Assembly (NCBI RefSeq): GCF_002001205.1
Contig: NZ_MUNZ01000101.1
Location: 145,514-209,513 of the forward strand
DNA: 64,000 nt
From: Hydrogenophaga sp. A37
Lineage (GTDB): Bacteria > Pseudomonadota > Gammaproteobacteria > Burkholderiales > Burkholderiaceae_C
Direction: 5' to 3'
Made by a program: the position numbers and the translations under genes. Positions 55,905-64,000 of this stretch are shown piece after piece. The notes beneath the pieces were generated by a model that saw only the letters and a list, made by a program, of their open reading frames with translations, was not told the DNA's origin and searched no databases. Position 1 is the first letter of the stretch; each line of letters opens with the position of its first letter.

Positions 55905-56981
55905 ATGGTTCTCATGCTGGAATGCCCCGACCTTTCGGTTCCCAAAGAAGTGATGCAGCACGTGGTTCACGTCGAGTCATCACGAAATCCATTCGCTATT
56001 GGTGTTGTGGGCGGGTATCTCGCGCGTCAGCCCAAAAGTCTTGACGAAGCGCTGGCCGCGGTTCGTCAGCTGAAAGAAGAGGGTTACAACTTCTCCGTCG
56101 GCATCGCTCAGGTCAATCGCTACAACCTGGCGAAATATGGCTTGAATACCTACGCCGATGCCTTCGACGTCTGCTCCAACCTCAGAGCGGGTTCTCGCAT
56201 TCTTCGCGAGTGTTACGACCGGGCCCAAGACTGGGGCAAAGCCTTCAGCTGCTATTACTCGGGCAATTTCGCCACCGGTTTTAGACACGGGTATGTACAG
56301 AAGATCTTTGCATCGATCCAGAAATCGCAGACGATAGCGCAGGCGCCCGAAACTATTCGGATTATTCCCTATTCGAAGGCTCCTCGCAAGCAGGCGCGAG
56401 ACGACACCCTGCCGTTGGGCACCGAACAATCGCGCGAATCACAAGCCCGAAATTACCCCGAACCACAATCGATTCGGCAGGCATTGTTGAATTCAGGCTT
56501 TTACTTGCCCACTGAAGCTGCCAAACTGCGATTGTCGAGCTCTTCAGTTATGGATACTGCCGAACATCGCGCAGCCATTCCGGTGCCCGGTCCAGGTGCT
56601 GTCATGTCGGGCGAAGAAAAAAACGCTCGGGAGCTGATCCCAACTGGCATTCAACATATTCCTACCCAGCTGGTGGGGGTGGACGGTAATCCATATCAAA
56701 CACGCTTGCTGTCGGCATCTGCATCTAAACCAGGGAGCCAGCAAGGCCCATCTTTGCCTGACCACCAAGCATTGTCGCCTCGCGGCATTCAGGCAGCACT
56801 ACCCGTCCGGTTCGATCCGCGTCGGATTGGTGCAGCGCCCAAAGGCGGGGCCATTGTGCAAGGCGGGATGGCAGAAATCAGTGGAGTCAGCTCCACCACC
56901 CAGTCTGACCCAGCGCATTCTGGCGATGGGTCGGTAAGTAAGAAGCCCGGTTCATCCGGGGATCAATCGTTTGTTTTTTAG
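55905..56981 (+). CDS. virB1: VirB1-like lytic transglycosylase
   Basis: The product is about 358 residues. The SLT domain (residues 10-130) has catalytic Glu24 in HVESSRNPFAIGVV, NFSVGIAQVNRYNL and AFSCYYSGN. It opens peptidoglycan for the secretion channel. The C-terminal 200 residues are Ser/Pro/Gln-rich and unstructured. No signal peptide is visible from the chosen ATG, nor from an in-frame TTG 18 bases upstream, so export is unexplained. It is the first gene of the cluster. Confidence 0.85.
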   Translation: MVLMLECPDLSVPKEVMQHVVHVESSRNPFAIGVVGGYLARQPKSLDEALAAVRQLKEEGYNFSVGIAQVNRYNLAKYGLNTYADAFDVCSNLRAGSRILRECYDRAQDWGKAFSCYYSGNFATGFRHGYVQKIFASIQKSQTIAQAPETIRIIPYSKAPRKQARDDTLPLGTEQSRESQARNYPEPQSIRQALLNSGFYLPTEAAKLRLSSSSVMDTAEHRAAIPVPGPGAVMSGEEKNARELIPTGIQHIPTQLVGVDGNPYQTRLLSASASKPGSQQGPSLPDHQALSPRGIQAALPVRFDPRRIGAAPKGGAIVQGGMAEISGVSSTTQSDPAHSGDGSVSKKPGSSGDQSFVF

Positions 56982-56996
56982 ATTTTGGGAGAAAGT

Positions 56997-57383
56997 ATGC
57001 TTTTTACGGATCAGACGCAAAAGTTGAATGTTGGAAGACTTGCTTTTCTATTGGTATTTGGGTTGATGGTCTTCACCATAGCTCCGGTTGCTATGGCGGA
57101 GGGATTTTCGGATGCGTGCAACAAGGTGGTTGGCTTTTTTGCACGATTTGAAACTATTTTAAGAGTGGCATCTATTTCAATAGTTACGATCGCGGTCGTT
57201 TTTGCAGGTTACCAAATTGCGTTTGCCCACAAGCGACTTTCTGATGTTGCGCCTGTCTTGATCGGGGGACTTCTCATTGGTGGCGCAGCAACCATAGCAG
57301 GCTGGTTTGTGGGTGATCTTGAGGCGGATCGTGCCACTGCGGGAGGTGCTTCCTATGTTGCAGATTGTTCAGCTACGAATTAG
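56997..57383 (+). CDS. virB2: VirB2-like pilin
   Basis: The product is 128 residues. It has a long signal peptide, probably cut after AMA near residue 34 (FTIAPVAMAEGF), and then two hydrophobic segments (about 55-72 and 85-105), as in TrbC/VirB2 pilins. A GGGAG ribosome-binding site is upstream. It should assemble into the extracellular pilus. It has two Cys, possibly one bond. Confidence 0.88.
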   Translation: MLFTDQTQKLNVGRLAFLLVFGLMVFTIAPVAMAEGFSDACNKVVGFFARFETILRVASISIVTIAVVFAGYQIAFAHKRLSDVAPVLIGGLLIGGAATIAGWFVGDLEADRATAGGASYVADCSATN

Positions 57384-57420
57384 GGTGGATGATTGTTGGT
57401 TAGCTCGAAAGTAGTTTGGA

Positions 57421-57741
57421 ATGCATAAAGATACGCTTTTCCGAGGATGCACCCGTCCCCCGATGATTCTTGGGGTTCCGTACATCCCATTTATTGTGGG
57501 CGCTGGCCTGCCGTTGCTTTTGGCTATGTACCTTTCTCTGTACATCTTGTTGCTCATTCCACTGTCTATTTTTATCATGCGAATGATTGCCAAAAAGGAC
57601 GAAATGATCTTTCGCCTAATTGGGTTGCATTTGGTGTTCCGGTTTCTACCGCGGAATGTGCGTCAGCACGACGGGGCGTGGGCATTTGCACCGGAAGGGC
57701 GGCGCGAGGGGCGCAAGAAGCCCATCAGGCCCTACCTCTGA
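57421..57741 (+). CDS. virB3: VirB3-like inner-membrane protein
   Basis: The product is 106 residues. The N-terminal LFRGCTRPPMILGVPYIPF is the family signature, with one or two membrane helices at about residues 15-55, and a basic tail. It works with VirB4 and VirB6 at the inner membrane. The ribosome-binding site is weak. Confidence 0.9.
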   Translation: MHKDTLFRGCTRPPMILGVPYIPFIVGAGLPLLLAMYLSLYILLLIPLSIFIMRMIAKKDEMIFRLIGLHLVFRFLPRNVRQHDGAWAFAPEGRREGRKKPIRPYL

Positions 57742-57774
57742 GTTCACCTTCGTTGCCGCGACCAATCCTGAACC

Positions 57775-60252
57775 ATGTCCTTGATCTCCCCCGACGCTGA
57801 CTACAGCAATTTCATTCCGTTCAGTACCCATGTGGACACCCACGTGGTGAAGTCGCGGGAGGGTGACTATGTGATCACCTGGCTGCTGAGCGGTTTTCCG
57901 TTTGTGGGTAGAGAGGACTGGGAGCTGGAGCACCGGCACAAGGCGTTCAACAACCTGTTGCAAAGCCTTCGTGCGCCGGATTTCGAGAATCTGGCTTTCT
58001 GGGCTCACGACATCCGGCGGCGTCGCCCCATCAAGGCAGACGCCCGGTATCCGCACCAGTTCAGCCAGGATCTGCATGAAAAGTACATCGAGCGCTTGTC
58101 CAGCAAACGGCTGATGCAGAACGAGCTCTACCTGACCATGATTTATCGCCCCGTGGTCAGCGGCAAGAAGTTTGCCGCCATCTCGAGGGATGTCGAGGTG
58201 TTGCGTCGGGAAGAAAAGGCGTATCTCGAGAAGATCTATGAACTGGTGGGCAACGTCGAAGCGCTGCTGCAAGACTATTCACCCTATCGGCTGGGCTTGT
58301 ACGAGAGCGTCAACAAGCAGGTGTTTTCCGAGAACCTCGAATTTTTCGGTTACCTCATTAACCATGTGGACGAGCCCGCGCCCGTGTTGCCGGCGCCGAT
58401 TTACAACTACCTGCCCACCAGCAAACACATGTTTTCGACCGGCAGCGGGGATTTTGCGATCCGCACCGCCAACGGCGACAACTACTACGGCGCTATTCTG
58501 AACATCAAGGAATACGCCGACAACTCATGGCCGGGCATTCTCAATGGCCTGAAATACCTGGAGTTCGAGTACATCGTCACACATTCATTCACGCCCATGA
58601 GCCGTTACGACTCCATGAAGGCGTTGGAGCGCACCAAGGGCGCCATGCTGTCGTCCGAAGACAAGGCAGTCAGCCAGATCGTTGAACTCGACTACGCCAT
58701 GGACCAGCTGGCGTCGGGCAACTTCGTGCTGGGCCAATACCACTTCAATATGGCGATCTTCGCCAACGGCCAGGAAGAGCTCTACAACCACATCGCGCAA
58801 GCCCGGGCGCAGCTCTCGGGGGCCAGTTTCGTCACCGTCAAGGAGGATGTGGCGGTTCCTGCTGCTTTCTACGCACAACTACCCTGTAACTGGCGCTTTC
58901 GTCCGCGCATTGCCAACCTGAGTTCACTGAATTTCCTGGGCTTGAGCCCGCTGCACAACTTTGCCACTGGTAAACCGCAGTTCAACCCGTGGGGGCCGTC
59001 GGTCAGCATTCTGCAGACCCTGAACAATCAGGCCTACCACTTCAACTTTCACGCCACCAAGCCGCACGAGTATTCGCTGGGTGAAAAGGCGATTGCCAAC
59101 ACCATGGTGATCGGCAAGTCGGGTACGGGCAAAACCGCGCTCATCAACTTCCTTCTGGCCCAGGTACAGAAGATCGACCCGGAGCCCACGATCTTTTTCT
59201 TCGACAAAGACCGCGGAGCAGAAATTTTCATCCGCGCCTGTGGCGGGCGCTACTTCACGCTGGAAAAAGGCAAGCCCACCGGCTTCAACCCGCTGCAGTG
59301 CGAGAACACCCCCGAAAACGAGCAGTTTCTGGTCGAGCTGATGCAGACCCTGTGCGGCAAAGACAAATACGCTGCCGGTGAGCTGGAAGACCTCATTCGC
59401 GCGGTGCGGGCCATTCTCGACACTCCCCTGCACCTGCGAACCATGACCAACCTGCAGAAGAGCTTGCCCAACATGGGTGAAAACAGCCTCTTCGAGTGCA
59501 TTTCCGTCTGGTGCAAAGGGGGCCCCTACGCCTGGGTGTTTGACAACCCCAAAGACAACATCGACTTTTCAGGCTCCAACATCGTCGGATTCGACTACAC
59601 CGAGGTCATTGAAGACGCCAAGACGCGCGAACCCATCATCCAGTACCTGCTGCACCGCATGGAGAGCCTGATCGACGGCCGTCCCTTCATCTATGTGATG
59701 GACGAGTTCTGGAAGGTGTTGGAAGGCAAGGGCGGTCTCAAAGACTTTGCCAAAAACAAGCAGAAAACCATCCGTAAACAAAATGGCCTGGGCATTTTTG
59801 CCACCCAGAGCCCGCAAGACGCCCTCAACAGCGACATTTCAGCCGCGCTGATCGAGCAGACCGCCACGCTGATCCTGCTGCCCAACCCCAACGCCGACGC
59901 CAGGGACTACCTCGAAGGGCTCAAGCTCACCCGGGCCGAGTTCGAACTGGTGGTCGGCTTGGACGAGCGCAGCCGCTGCTTTCTGGTGAAGCAGGGCCAC
60001 AACGCGGTGCTGTGCCAGCTCAACCTCAATGGCATGGACGACGAACTCGCCGTCCTCTCGGGCTCCAGCGACAACGTGGAAATTCTCTCCGCCCTGCTGG
60101 CTGAACACCCCACGCCGCACCTGCCCGACAGCTGGCTGCCCGAATTCCATCTGCGCCGCAAAGGTATGCGCACCCAACGCAAGGCGCTGATGGCCAACAC
60201 CAATGAATTCTTGCGCCACGCGCCGACCGACGAAGCAGAGGGAGTCTCCTGA
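57775..60252 (+). CDS. virB4: VirB4-like secretion ATPase
   Basis: The product is 825 residues. It powers pilus assembly and substrate passage. Walker A is GKSGTGKT (residues 447-454), Walker B lies in YVMDEFWKVLEG, and the N-terminal CagE/TrbE domain (FSTHVDTHVVKSREGDY onwards) is intact. It ends 1 base before the next gene. It is the most reliable marker that this is a type IV secretion locus. Confidence 0.95.
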   Translation: MSLISPDADYSNFIPFSTHVDTHVVKSREGDYVITWLLSGFPFVGREDWELEHRHKAFNNLLQSLRAPDFENLAFWAHDIRRRRPIKADARYPHQFSQDLHEKYIERLSSKRLMQNELYLTMIYRPVVSGKKFAAISRDVEVLRREEKAYLEKIYELVGNVEALLQDYSPYRLGLYESVNKQVFSENLEFFGYLINHVDEPAPVLPAPIYNYLPTSKHMFSTGSGDFAIRTANGDNYYGAILNIKEYADNSWPGILNGLKYLEFEYIVTHSFTPMSRYDSMKALERTKGAMLSSEDKAVSQIVELDYAMDQLASGNFVLGQYHFNMAIFANGQEELYNHIAQARAQLSGASFVTVKEDVAVPAAFYAQLPCNWRFRPRIANLSSLNFLGLSPLHNFATGKPQFNPWGPSVSILQTLNNQAYHFNFHATKPHEYSLGEKAIANTMVIGKSGTGKTALINFLLAQVQKIDPEPTIFFFDKDRGAEIFIRACGGRYFTLEKGKPTGFNPLQCENTPENEQFLVELMQTLCGKDKYAAGELEDLIRAVRAILDTPLHLRTMTNLQKSLPNMGENSLFECISVWCKGGPYAWVFDNPKDNIDFSGSNIVGFDYTEVIEDAKTREPIIQYLLHRMESLIDGRPFIYVMDEFWKVLEGKGGLKDFAKNKQKTIRKQNGLGIFATQSPQDALNSDISAALIEQTATLILLPNPNADARDYLEGLKLTRAEFELVVGLDERSRCFLVKQGHNAVLCQLNLNGMDDELAVLSGSSDNVEILSALLAEHPTPHLPDSWLPEFHLRRKGMRTQRKALMANTNEFLRHAPTDEAEGVS

Positions 60253-60253
60253 C

Positions 60254-60700
60254 ATGCGTTTTCTTCACCCTGCCATTTCCATAGGCCTTTGCCGTCTGGC
60301 GCCCCTGGCTGTGCTTGCCGCAGCCGCCCTGGCCGCGCCTTCCGTCTGGGCCACGGCCGGGCAGTCCAAATGCGGTGGCCTGGCCCCCTCGGGCACCGCC
60401 AAGGCACCCGGAGCCTTCTTCGACGACGACCTGCCCGCCGACCAGGACGTGTTTTCGTTCTGTGCCTATGGGTATCCGCCGCACTGCTGGGTGGGCGTGA
60501 ACCCGACCTCCGGCACCTGGAAGATCGTCAACCAATACTGCTTCAACCCGAAGTGGACCAACAAATACGAAACCGTCTGTCCCAAAGGCCTCAAGCCCGG
60601 CACCTGGAAGAGCCCAGGAAAAATGCCCTTTGACTACAAAGGCAAACCCGGCGCTCCCGACGGCCTGGAGGAGTGCCAGCACCTCATGGAGGGCCAGTAG
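60254..60700 (+). CDS. Exported Cys-containing protein in the T4SS cluster, unknown
   Basis: The product is 148 residues. The signal peptide ends at about residue 33 (APSVWA). The mature part has six Cys (SKCGGL, SFCAYG, PPHCWVG, QYCFNP, TVCPKG, EECQHL), a likely set of three disulfides, with Trp/Tyr-rich segments such as GTWKIVNQYCFNPKWTNKY. I do not recognise it. It lies one base after virB4, hinting at a role in the channel or pilus, or as a secreted product. Confidence 0.6.
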   Translation: MRFLHPAISIGLCRLAPLAVLAAAALAAPSVWATAGQSKCGGLAPSGTAKAPGAFFDDDLPADQDVFSFCAYGYPPHCWVGVNPTSGTWKIVNQYCFNPKWTNKYETVCPKGLKPGTWKSPGKMPFDYKGKPGAPDGLEECQHLMEGQ

Positions 60701-60772
60701 TCAAACGGTTTCGAAGGTCAGTAACGGTGGGTTGCCGCGCTCGCCAAACAAAAAAACCACAGGGGGAACTCA

Positions 60773-61321
60773 ATGAAAAACATCCAGCAACGGAGAACGG
60801 CCCGGGTCTCAGTGACCTTGACCTGCCTCGTGATCAGTGGCGCCGCACTGGCGCTTGGTCTGCCCAAGCCGCCCAAACCGGGCGAGCTGCCCGAAATCCC
60901 AGACACGCAGATTCTGGACAAGTTGCCCAAGGGCACTGAGATGCCCGAGCCGAGCGAGGCGGGCCTGGGGGTGTCGTGCCTTCAAAAGGGCAAGATGGAC
61001 ATCACCCGCCCGAGTTTGCCGCTGCTCAGCTGCTGGGAAAGCATGCCTACCGGTGGCGACAGCTCCGAAGACCTGCAAAAAGCCTGCACCGTGCAGATGA
61101 CACCCATGCAGATCGATTCCCAGCTGGTGCCCAAATGCCCACCCGCCGCGCTGGGCACCTGCATTGGTGCCCGCAGCGGTGGTGCAGGCGGCGAGGCATC
61201 GCTCTCCAACCACCACCACTACACCCCGCAAAGCTACTTCGAATGGAAGAAGAGCAAGAAGAACTGCGAGCGCTCGGGTGGCAAATGGTACGGCCTAGGC
61301 AACCGGTCGGGGTTTTTCTGA
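60773..61321 (+). CDS. Second exported Cys-containing protein in the T4SS cluster, unknown
   Basis: The product is 182 residues. A signal peptide ends near residue 27 (ISGAALA). The mature protein starts with a Pro-rich LPKPPKPGELPEIPD and has Cys in VSCLQKG, LSCWES, KACTVQ, PKCPPA, GTCIGA and KNCERS. The C-terminus is basic with YFEWKKSKKNCERSGGKWYG. It follows the previous gene by 72 bases; AGGGGG precedes the start. No family is recognised. Confidence 0.6.
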   Translation: MKNIQQRRTARVSVTLTCLVISGAALALGLPKPPKPGELPEIPDTQILDKLPKGTEMPEPSEAGLGVSCLQKGKMDITRPSLPLLSCWESMPTGGDSSEDLQKACTVQMTPMQIDSQLVPKCPPAALGTCIGARSGGAGGEASLSNHHHYTPQSYFEWKKSKKNCERSGGKWYGLGNRSGFF

Positions 61322-61322
61322 C

Positions 61323-61737
61323 ATGAAAAACATCTGGCTTCGTCGGCCAGGGCTCTGAGGCCCTGGTTGGTGGTCTGCGCGCTGCCTCTACGGCACCGGC
61401 CTGGTGCTTACACCCAGCGCGAGGTGGACAGCGGGCAAGCTCGGTGGGGCGAATGCGGGAAACAGGGGGGGCACATGCCGATTGGCGATTTCATCTATGT
61501 GAATGACGCGACAAAGCCGCTTGCAAGGAGCACGAAGACCGGGGACCTGCGCAAGCGCCTACCCCCATCGATACGCGGCCATCTGGGGGTGAGGGTGGGG
61601 CCATTGATCTTTGCGTTGCAGCACACACCAGAAATCTGGGCGTGCATTGCCAAGCACTCGCCTGAGTGTTTGGCAATTCATGGTTTGTTCCGTTCAGCTT
61701 CTTATTCTATTTCTGTCACCTCACAAGGAGTTACCTC
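61323..61737 (+). pseudogene. Possible broken third secreted-protein gene
   Basis: ATGAAAAACATC at 61323 exactly repeats the first 12 bases of the gene at 60773. The frame stops after 11 codons (MKNIWLRRPGL), but a one-base shift continues as RPWLVVCALPL..., completing what could be a signal peptide, then GAYTQREVDSGQARWGECGKQGG and MPIGDFIYVNDATKP. A decayed or frameshifted relative is one reading; chance is another. Otherwise nothing is seen in this 415-base stretch. Confidence 0.3.
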
Positions 61738-62109
61738 ATGACGCTGTCAACCAAAGAGATCAGCCCATCACACCGCCGCCGGGTGTTTCGCCTCGGAGCG
61801 GGTTTGGGCATGGGGGCCTTGCTGGCGGCTTGCGGGGGAGGAGGTGGAGGGGACGACAACAGAGATAAAGAGCGCAAGTTGCAGGAGGCTTATCAGAAGC
61901 TTGAGGATGGAATGATTTGGACTGATGTGGAGGCTCTAGTGGGGTTCCCGGCCAATAATGAGCGTAGCCCCAATCAACTTACCTGGGTAGTTGGAGATAG
62001 TCGTTTGAGTATTGGATTTCTTTCTTATATCGATAAGCCGGGTAGAATTTCTAGCGCCTCTTTGAAAGTTGGTGATAATCCCTCGGTCGATAAGTCTTTT
62101 TATGGATAA
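61738..62109 (+). CDS. Tat-type lipoprotein, BamE-like fold suspected
   Basis: The product is 123 residues. The signal peptide has twin-arginine RRRVFRLG before the lipobox LAAC (Cys32), then a Gly-run and acidic residues. The mature domain (YQKLEDGMIWTDVEALVGFP ... SRLSIGF) is like the SmpA/BamE/OmlA helix-strand module. It may fill the VirB7 lipoprotein role, though VirB7 proteins are shorter. AAGGAG lies 7 bases ahead. Base use is visibly more AT-rich at the 3' end. Confidence 0.65.
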   Translation: MTLSTKEISPSHRRRVFRLGAGLGMGALLAACGGGGGGDDNRDKERKLQEAYQKLEDGMIWTDVEALVGFPANNERSPNQLTWVVGDSRLSIGFLSYIDKPGRISSASLKVGDNPSVDKSFYG

Positions 62110-62114
62110 AAGTC

Positions 62115-62843
62115 ATGGCATATCATTCGCTGTGTCTTTTTCTGGTACTTTTCTTCACTGTTGATGAAGCGACTGCGCAATGGGCTGTGTACGACGAGGA
62201 GGTTAAGCAGCAGCTAGTGCGAGTTAATAAAATTGATGTTCTCCAAGGTTTTGACAGACAAAACTCAACCTACGACCATTACGAAGCCACCCGAGAAGAA
62301 TCCGGTGATGTCAAGCTGGGTACTGCTGAGAATGGTGTTACGTTGAAGAGTCTGGACACCAAATTTGAAGACTCAACCAAACTACCGGATCTGACACAGG
62401 AACAGATTGCCAAATACGTGGGCACCGAGGCCGACTGTGGGCAAAAGCAGGTGAGTGCCAAACATTGGGAAGCCTGCACCGGGTTGCGCAACTTGCGCTT
62501 GCAGACCATGTTTCAGAGCCATGCCCTGCTCAAGAACCTGTTCAAGCGACGTGAACAGATTGTCAAACTGATTCACACGGCAAGGAAGTTGCCGACAGGT
62601 GAGAAACTTGGTTCCCTCGGCCAACTCCAACGCGCCACCTTTGAAGTGCAAGGGCAACAGGCCCTGATGCAGGCCGATGCTTTGCAAATTCAGGTGCTGA
62701 TGGATGGTTATCGTCAACGGGAAGCGCTTTACATTACGCAGCAGGCCGAGGCGCGCAAGTCCATGCTTGCCCAGGCCCAGGCCGAGAAGAACCCCCGTCC
62801 GCCGCGCTTTTTGCCTTTGATCCGGCCAAGGCCCAGCAACTGA
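62115..62843 (+). CDS. VirB5/TrbJ-like minor pilus protein
   Basis: The product is 242 residues. A signal peptide is seen (LCLFLVLFFTVDEATAQ). The mature part begins QWAVYDEEVKQQLVRVN and is mainly helical with Gln-rich coiled-coil stretches (FEVQGQQALMQADALQIQV). Position between the lipoprotein and virB6 and the helical export type suggest VirB5, the pilus-tip protein, but sequence likeness is loose. Confidence 0.6.
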   Translation: MAYHSLCLFLVLFFTVDEATAQWAVYDEEVKQQLVRVNKIDVLQGFDRQNSTYDHYEATREESGDVKLGTAENGVTLKSLDTKFEDSTKLPDLTQEQIAKYVGTEADCGQKQVSAKHWEACTGLRNLRLQTMFQSHALLKNLFKRREQIVKLIHTARKLPTGEKLGSLGQLQRATFEVQGQQALMQADALQIQVLMDGYRQREALYITQQAEARKSMLAQAQAEKNPRPPRFLPLIRPRPSN

Positions 62844-62880
62844 TTCTTTCGCTCTGGCACCTTGTGTCTACAGGCTCGTT

Positions 62881-64000
62881 ATGTTCGATTTGATTGCCGC
62901 CAAACCTGATTGCACTCCCTTAGCATTGGCCGATTTTCTGGGCCAGATGTCGGTGGTCAGCGGGTTCTCGCAAGCGCTTGAAAATTCCGGCGTATTTCCC
63001 GCACGCTATCTCAATGCATTGTCGGACGCAGATTTTTACTGCCGATTGCGCAATTATGTGTTGTACGACAGCCTGTTGGACAATTGGATGATGTTTGTGG
63101 TCAACAATCTCGCCAGGGTCGTGATGGCCATGTCCACCGCATTCGTCACCTTGTGGGTGATCATGGCCGGGCTGAAAATGATGTCTGGTACCCAGCGCGA
63201 GCCTGTGATTGAATTGATGTTTCGCGGGGGGAAGATCGTTTTGGTGCTGTCGCTGATTTCGTCCATGCTGGCTGCCACCGACACGATTGTTCACACGGTG
63301 CTGGGTTTGCAAAATGCCATCACCACCCTCATCACCGGTTCTGATTTGAGTGTCGACCGCCTGATTGACATGAATCTGGCCATTGCGCAGGTGATGAATA
63401 TGGTGGTGGAGGATGTGACGCTCACCAGCCTCGATCAGGCGAACCAGTCGGGTTCGAAATCGTTGTTGGGTGGCTTGCTGGGTCAAACAGGGCCGGCGGC
63501 GCTGACTTCCGTGCTGGTGCTGTTGTCGCAAATTGCCATTGTGTTTGCACTGATGCTGGCGCCGCTGTTTCTGTTTTTTCTGCTGTTCAAGGAAACGTCG
63601 AGCCTGTTCTGGAGCTGGGCCAAGTTTCTCTTGGGCACCTTTATTTCTCTGTGTTTTCTGGCCATTGTTTCTTCCGTGGCCATGTCGGCCAGCCTCAGTT
63701 ATGGCATTACCGTGATGGTGTCGTATGTACTCAACTCGGTGGCCGATGCGGGAGACGCGCTGAATGCCACGCCTTTGCAAATCGGGTTGGGTGCGGTGGC
63801 CGAGGTGCTGATTGGCTTGCTGACCAGCGGTGGCGACCGGGTGGACATGTCGGGTGCGACCATGCGGATGGCCATGATGGGTGGTTTGTTTGCCACCTTG
63901 ATCGTGGCGGTTCCACCCATGATCATGCAAATGTTCAATGCCTCGATTGGTTATGCCTCCAATTTGATGGGTTCCATGGGTCTGATTCGGCCTACCGCAC
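62881..64000 (+). CDS. virB6: VirB6/TrbL-like inner-membrane channel protein (3' end outside window)
   Basis: At least 373 residues are visible, and the frame is still open at the edge. After an N-terminal 60-residue lead, there are repeated membrane helices (about 75-95 MAMSTAFVTLWVIMAGL, 115-135, 215-245 VLVLLSQIAIVFALMLAPLFLFFLLF, 255-290, 335-355). FWSWAKFLLG lies between the two central helices, in the family's conserved Trp region. It should form the inner-membrane part of the channel. Confidence 0.85.
   Translation, partial: MFDLIAAKPDCTPLALADFLGQMSVVSGFSQALENSGVFPARYLNALSDADFYCRLRNYVLYDSLLDNWMMFVVNNLARVVMAMSTAFVTLWVIMAGLKMMSGTQREPVIELMFRGGKIVLVLSLISSMLAATDTIVHTVLGLQNAITTLITGSDLSVDRLIDMNLAIAQVMNMVVEDVTLTSLDQANQSGSKSLLGGLLGQTGPAALTSVLVLLSQIAIVFALMLAPLFLFFLLFKETSSLFWSWAKFLLGTFISLCFLAIVSSVAMSASLSYGITVMVSYVLNSVADAGDALNATPLQIGLGAVAEVLIGLLTSGGDRVDMSGATMRMAMMGGLFATLIVAVPPMIMQMFNASIGYASNLMGSMGLIRPTA

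Noticed and set aside
55706..56044. 112-residue plus-strand frame across the folP-virB1 junction
   Set aside because: It overlaps virB1 in another frame, is Arg/Ser-rich and has no ribosome-binding site at its start.

Overview
The window is GC-rich bacterial chromosome with almost continuous genes. Three things point to Betaproteobacteria, order Burkholderiales, most likely a Comamonadaceae member of the Hydrogenophaga type: a phaC-phaA-phaB cluster, an iscR-S-U-A-hscB-hscA-fdx cluster, and the inverted-repeat intergenic elements. That placement is inference; there is no rRNA here to confirm it.

Layout, left to right. 1-3.0 kb: the 3' end of a PRPP-synthase-like gene, a short collagen-like lipoprotein, maiA, pgeF and a small membrane protein. 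3.0-7.0 kb: the PHA synthesis cluster phaC-phaA-phaB, closed by a strong terminator. 7.3-9.6 kb: an outer-membrane protein and dusA. 9.8-14.6 kb: the stress operon prkA-yeaH-spoVR. 14.6-17.7 kb (minus strand): sulfide:quinone oxidoreductase with a candidate CsoR/CstR-type operator, a DyP peroxidase and a GntR regulator. 17.8-25.4 kb: propionyl-CoA to succinyl-CoA (methylmalonyl-CoA mutase, meaB, pccB, pccA, VOC protein), divergent from the GntR gene. 25.6-32.0 kb: a hypothetical gene, a chemoreceptor with an unusual C-terminal sensor domain, an RnfB/RsxB-like ferredoxin, the PHA depolymerase phaZ and an aromatic/aspartate aminotransferase. 32.1-37.0 kb: uvrB and a LuxR-type two-component system. 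37.0-43.4 kb: the iron-sulfur cluster operon running into dnaQ and a tRNA-Val. 43.5-55.7 kb: MFS transporter, FAD oxidoreductase, pyrD, rpiA, exported glutaredoxin-like protein, prlC, yhbY, rlmE, ftsH and folP.

55.7-64.0 kb is different. Directly after folP, where glmM is commonly found, starts a type IV secretion locus: virB1, virB2, virB3, virB4, two unrecognised Cys-containing exported proteins, a possible broken third one, a Tat-type lipoprotein, a virB5-like gene and virB6, which runs off the end. Several stretches look more AT-rich and less tightly packed than the rest. This is the most accessory-looking part of the window and the best candidate for something undescribed.

How the parts connect: phaCAB and phaZ store and mobilise acetyl-CoA and possibly propionyl-CoA, while the mcm-pcc cluster feeds propionyl-CoA into the TCA cycle. 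Regulatory sites read directly include an IscR type-1 operator before iscR, a TGCA palindrome before phaZ, a promoter and AT-rich palindrome between gntR and mcm, and several Rho-independent terminators.
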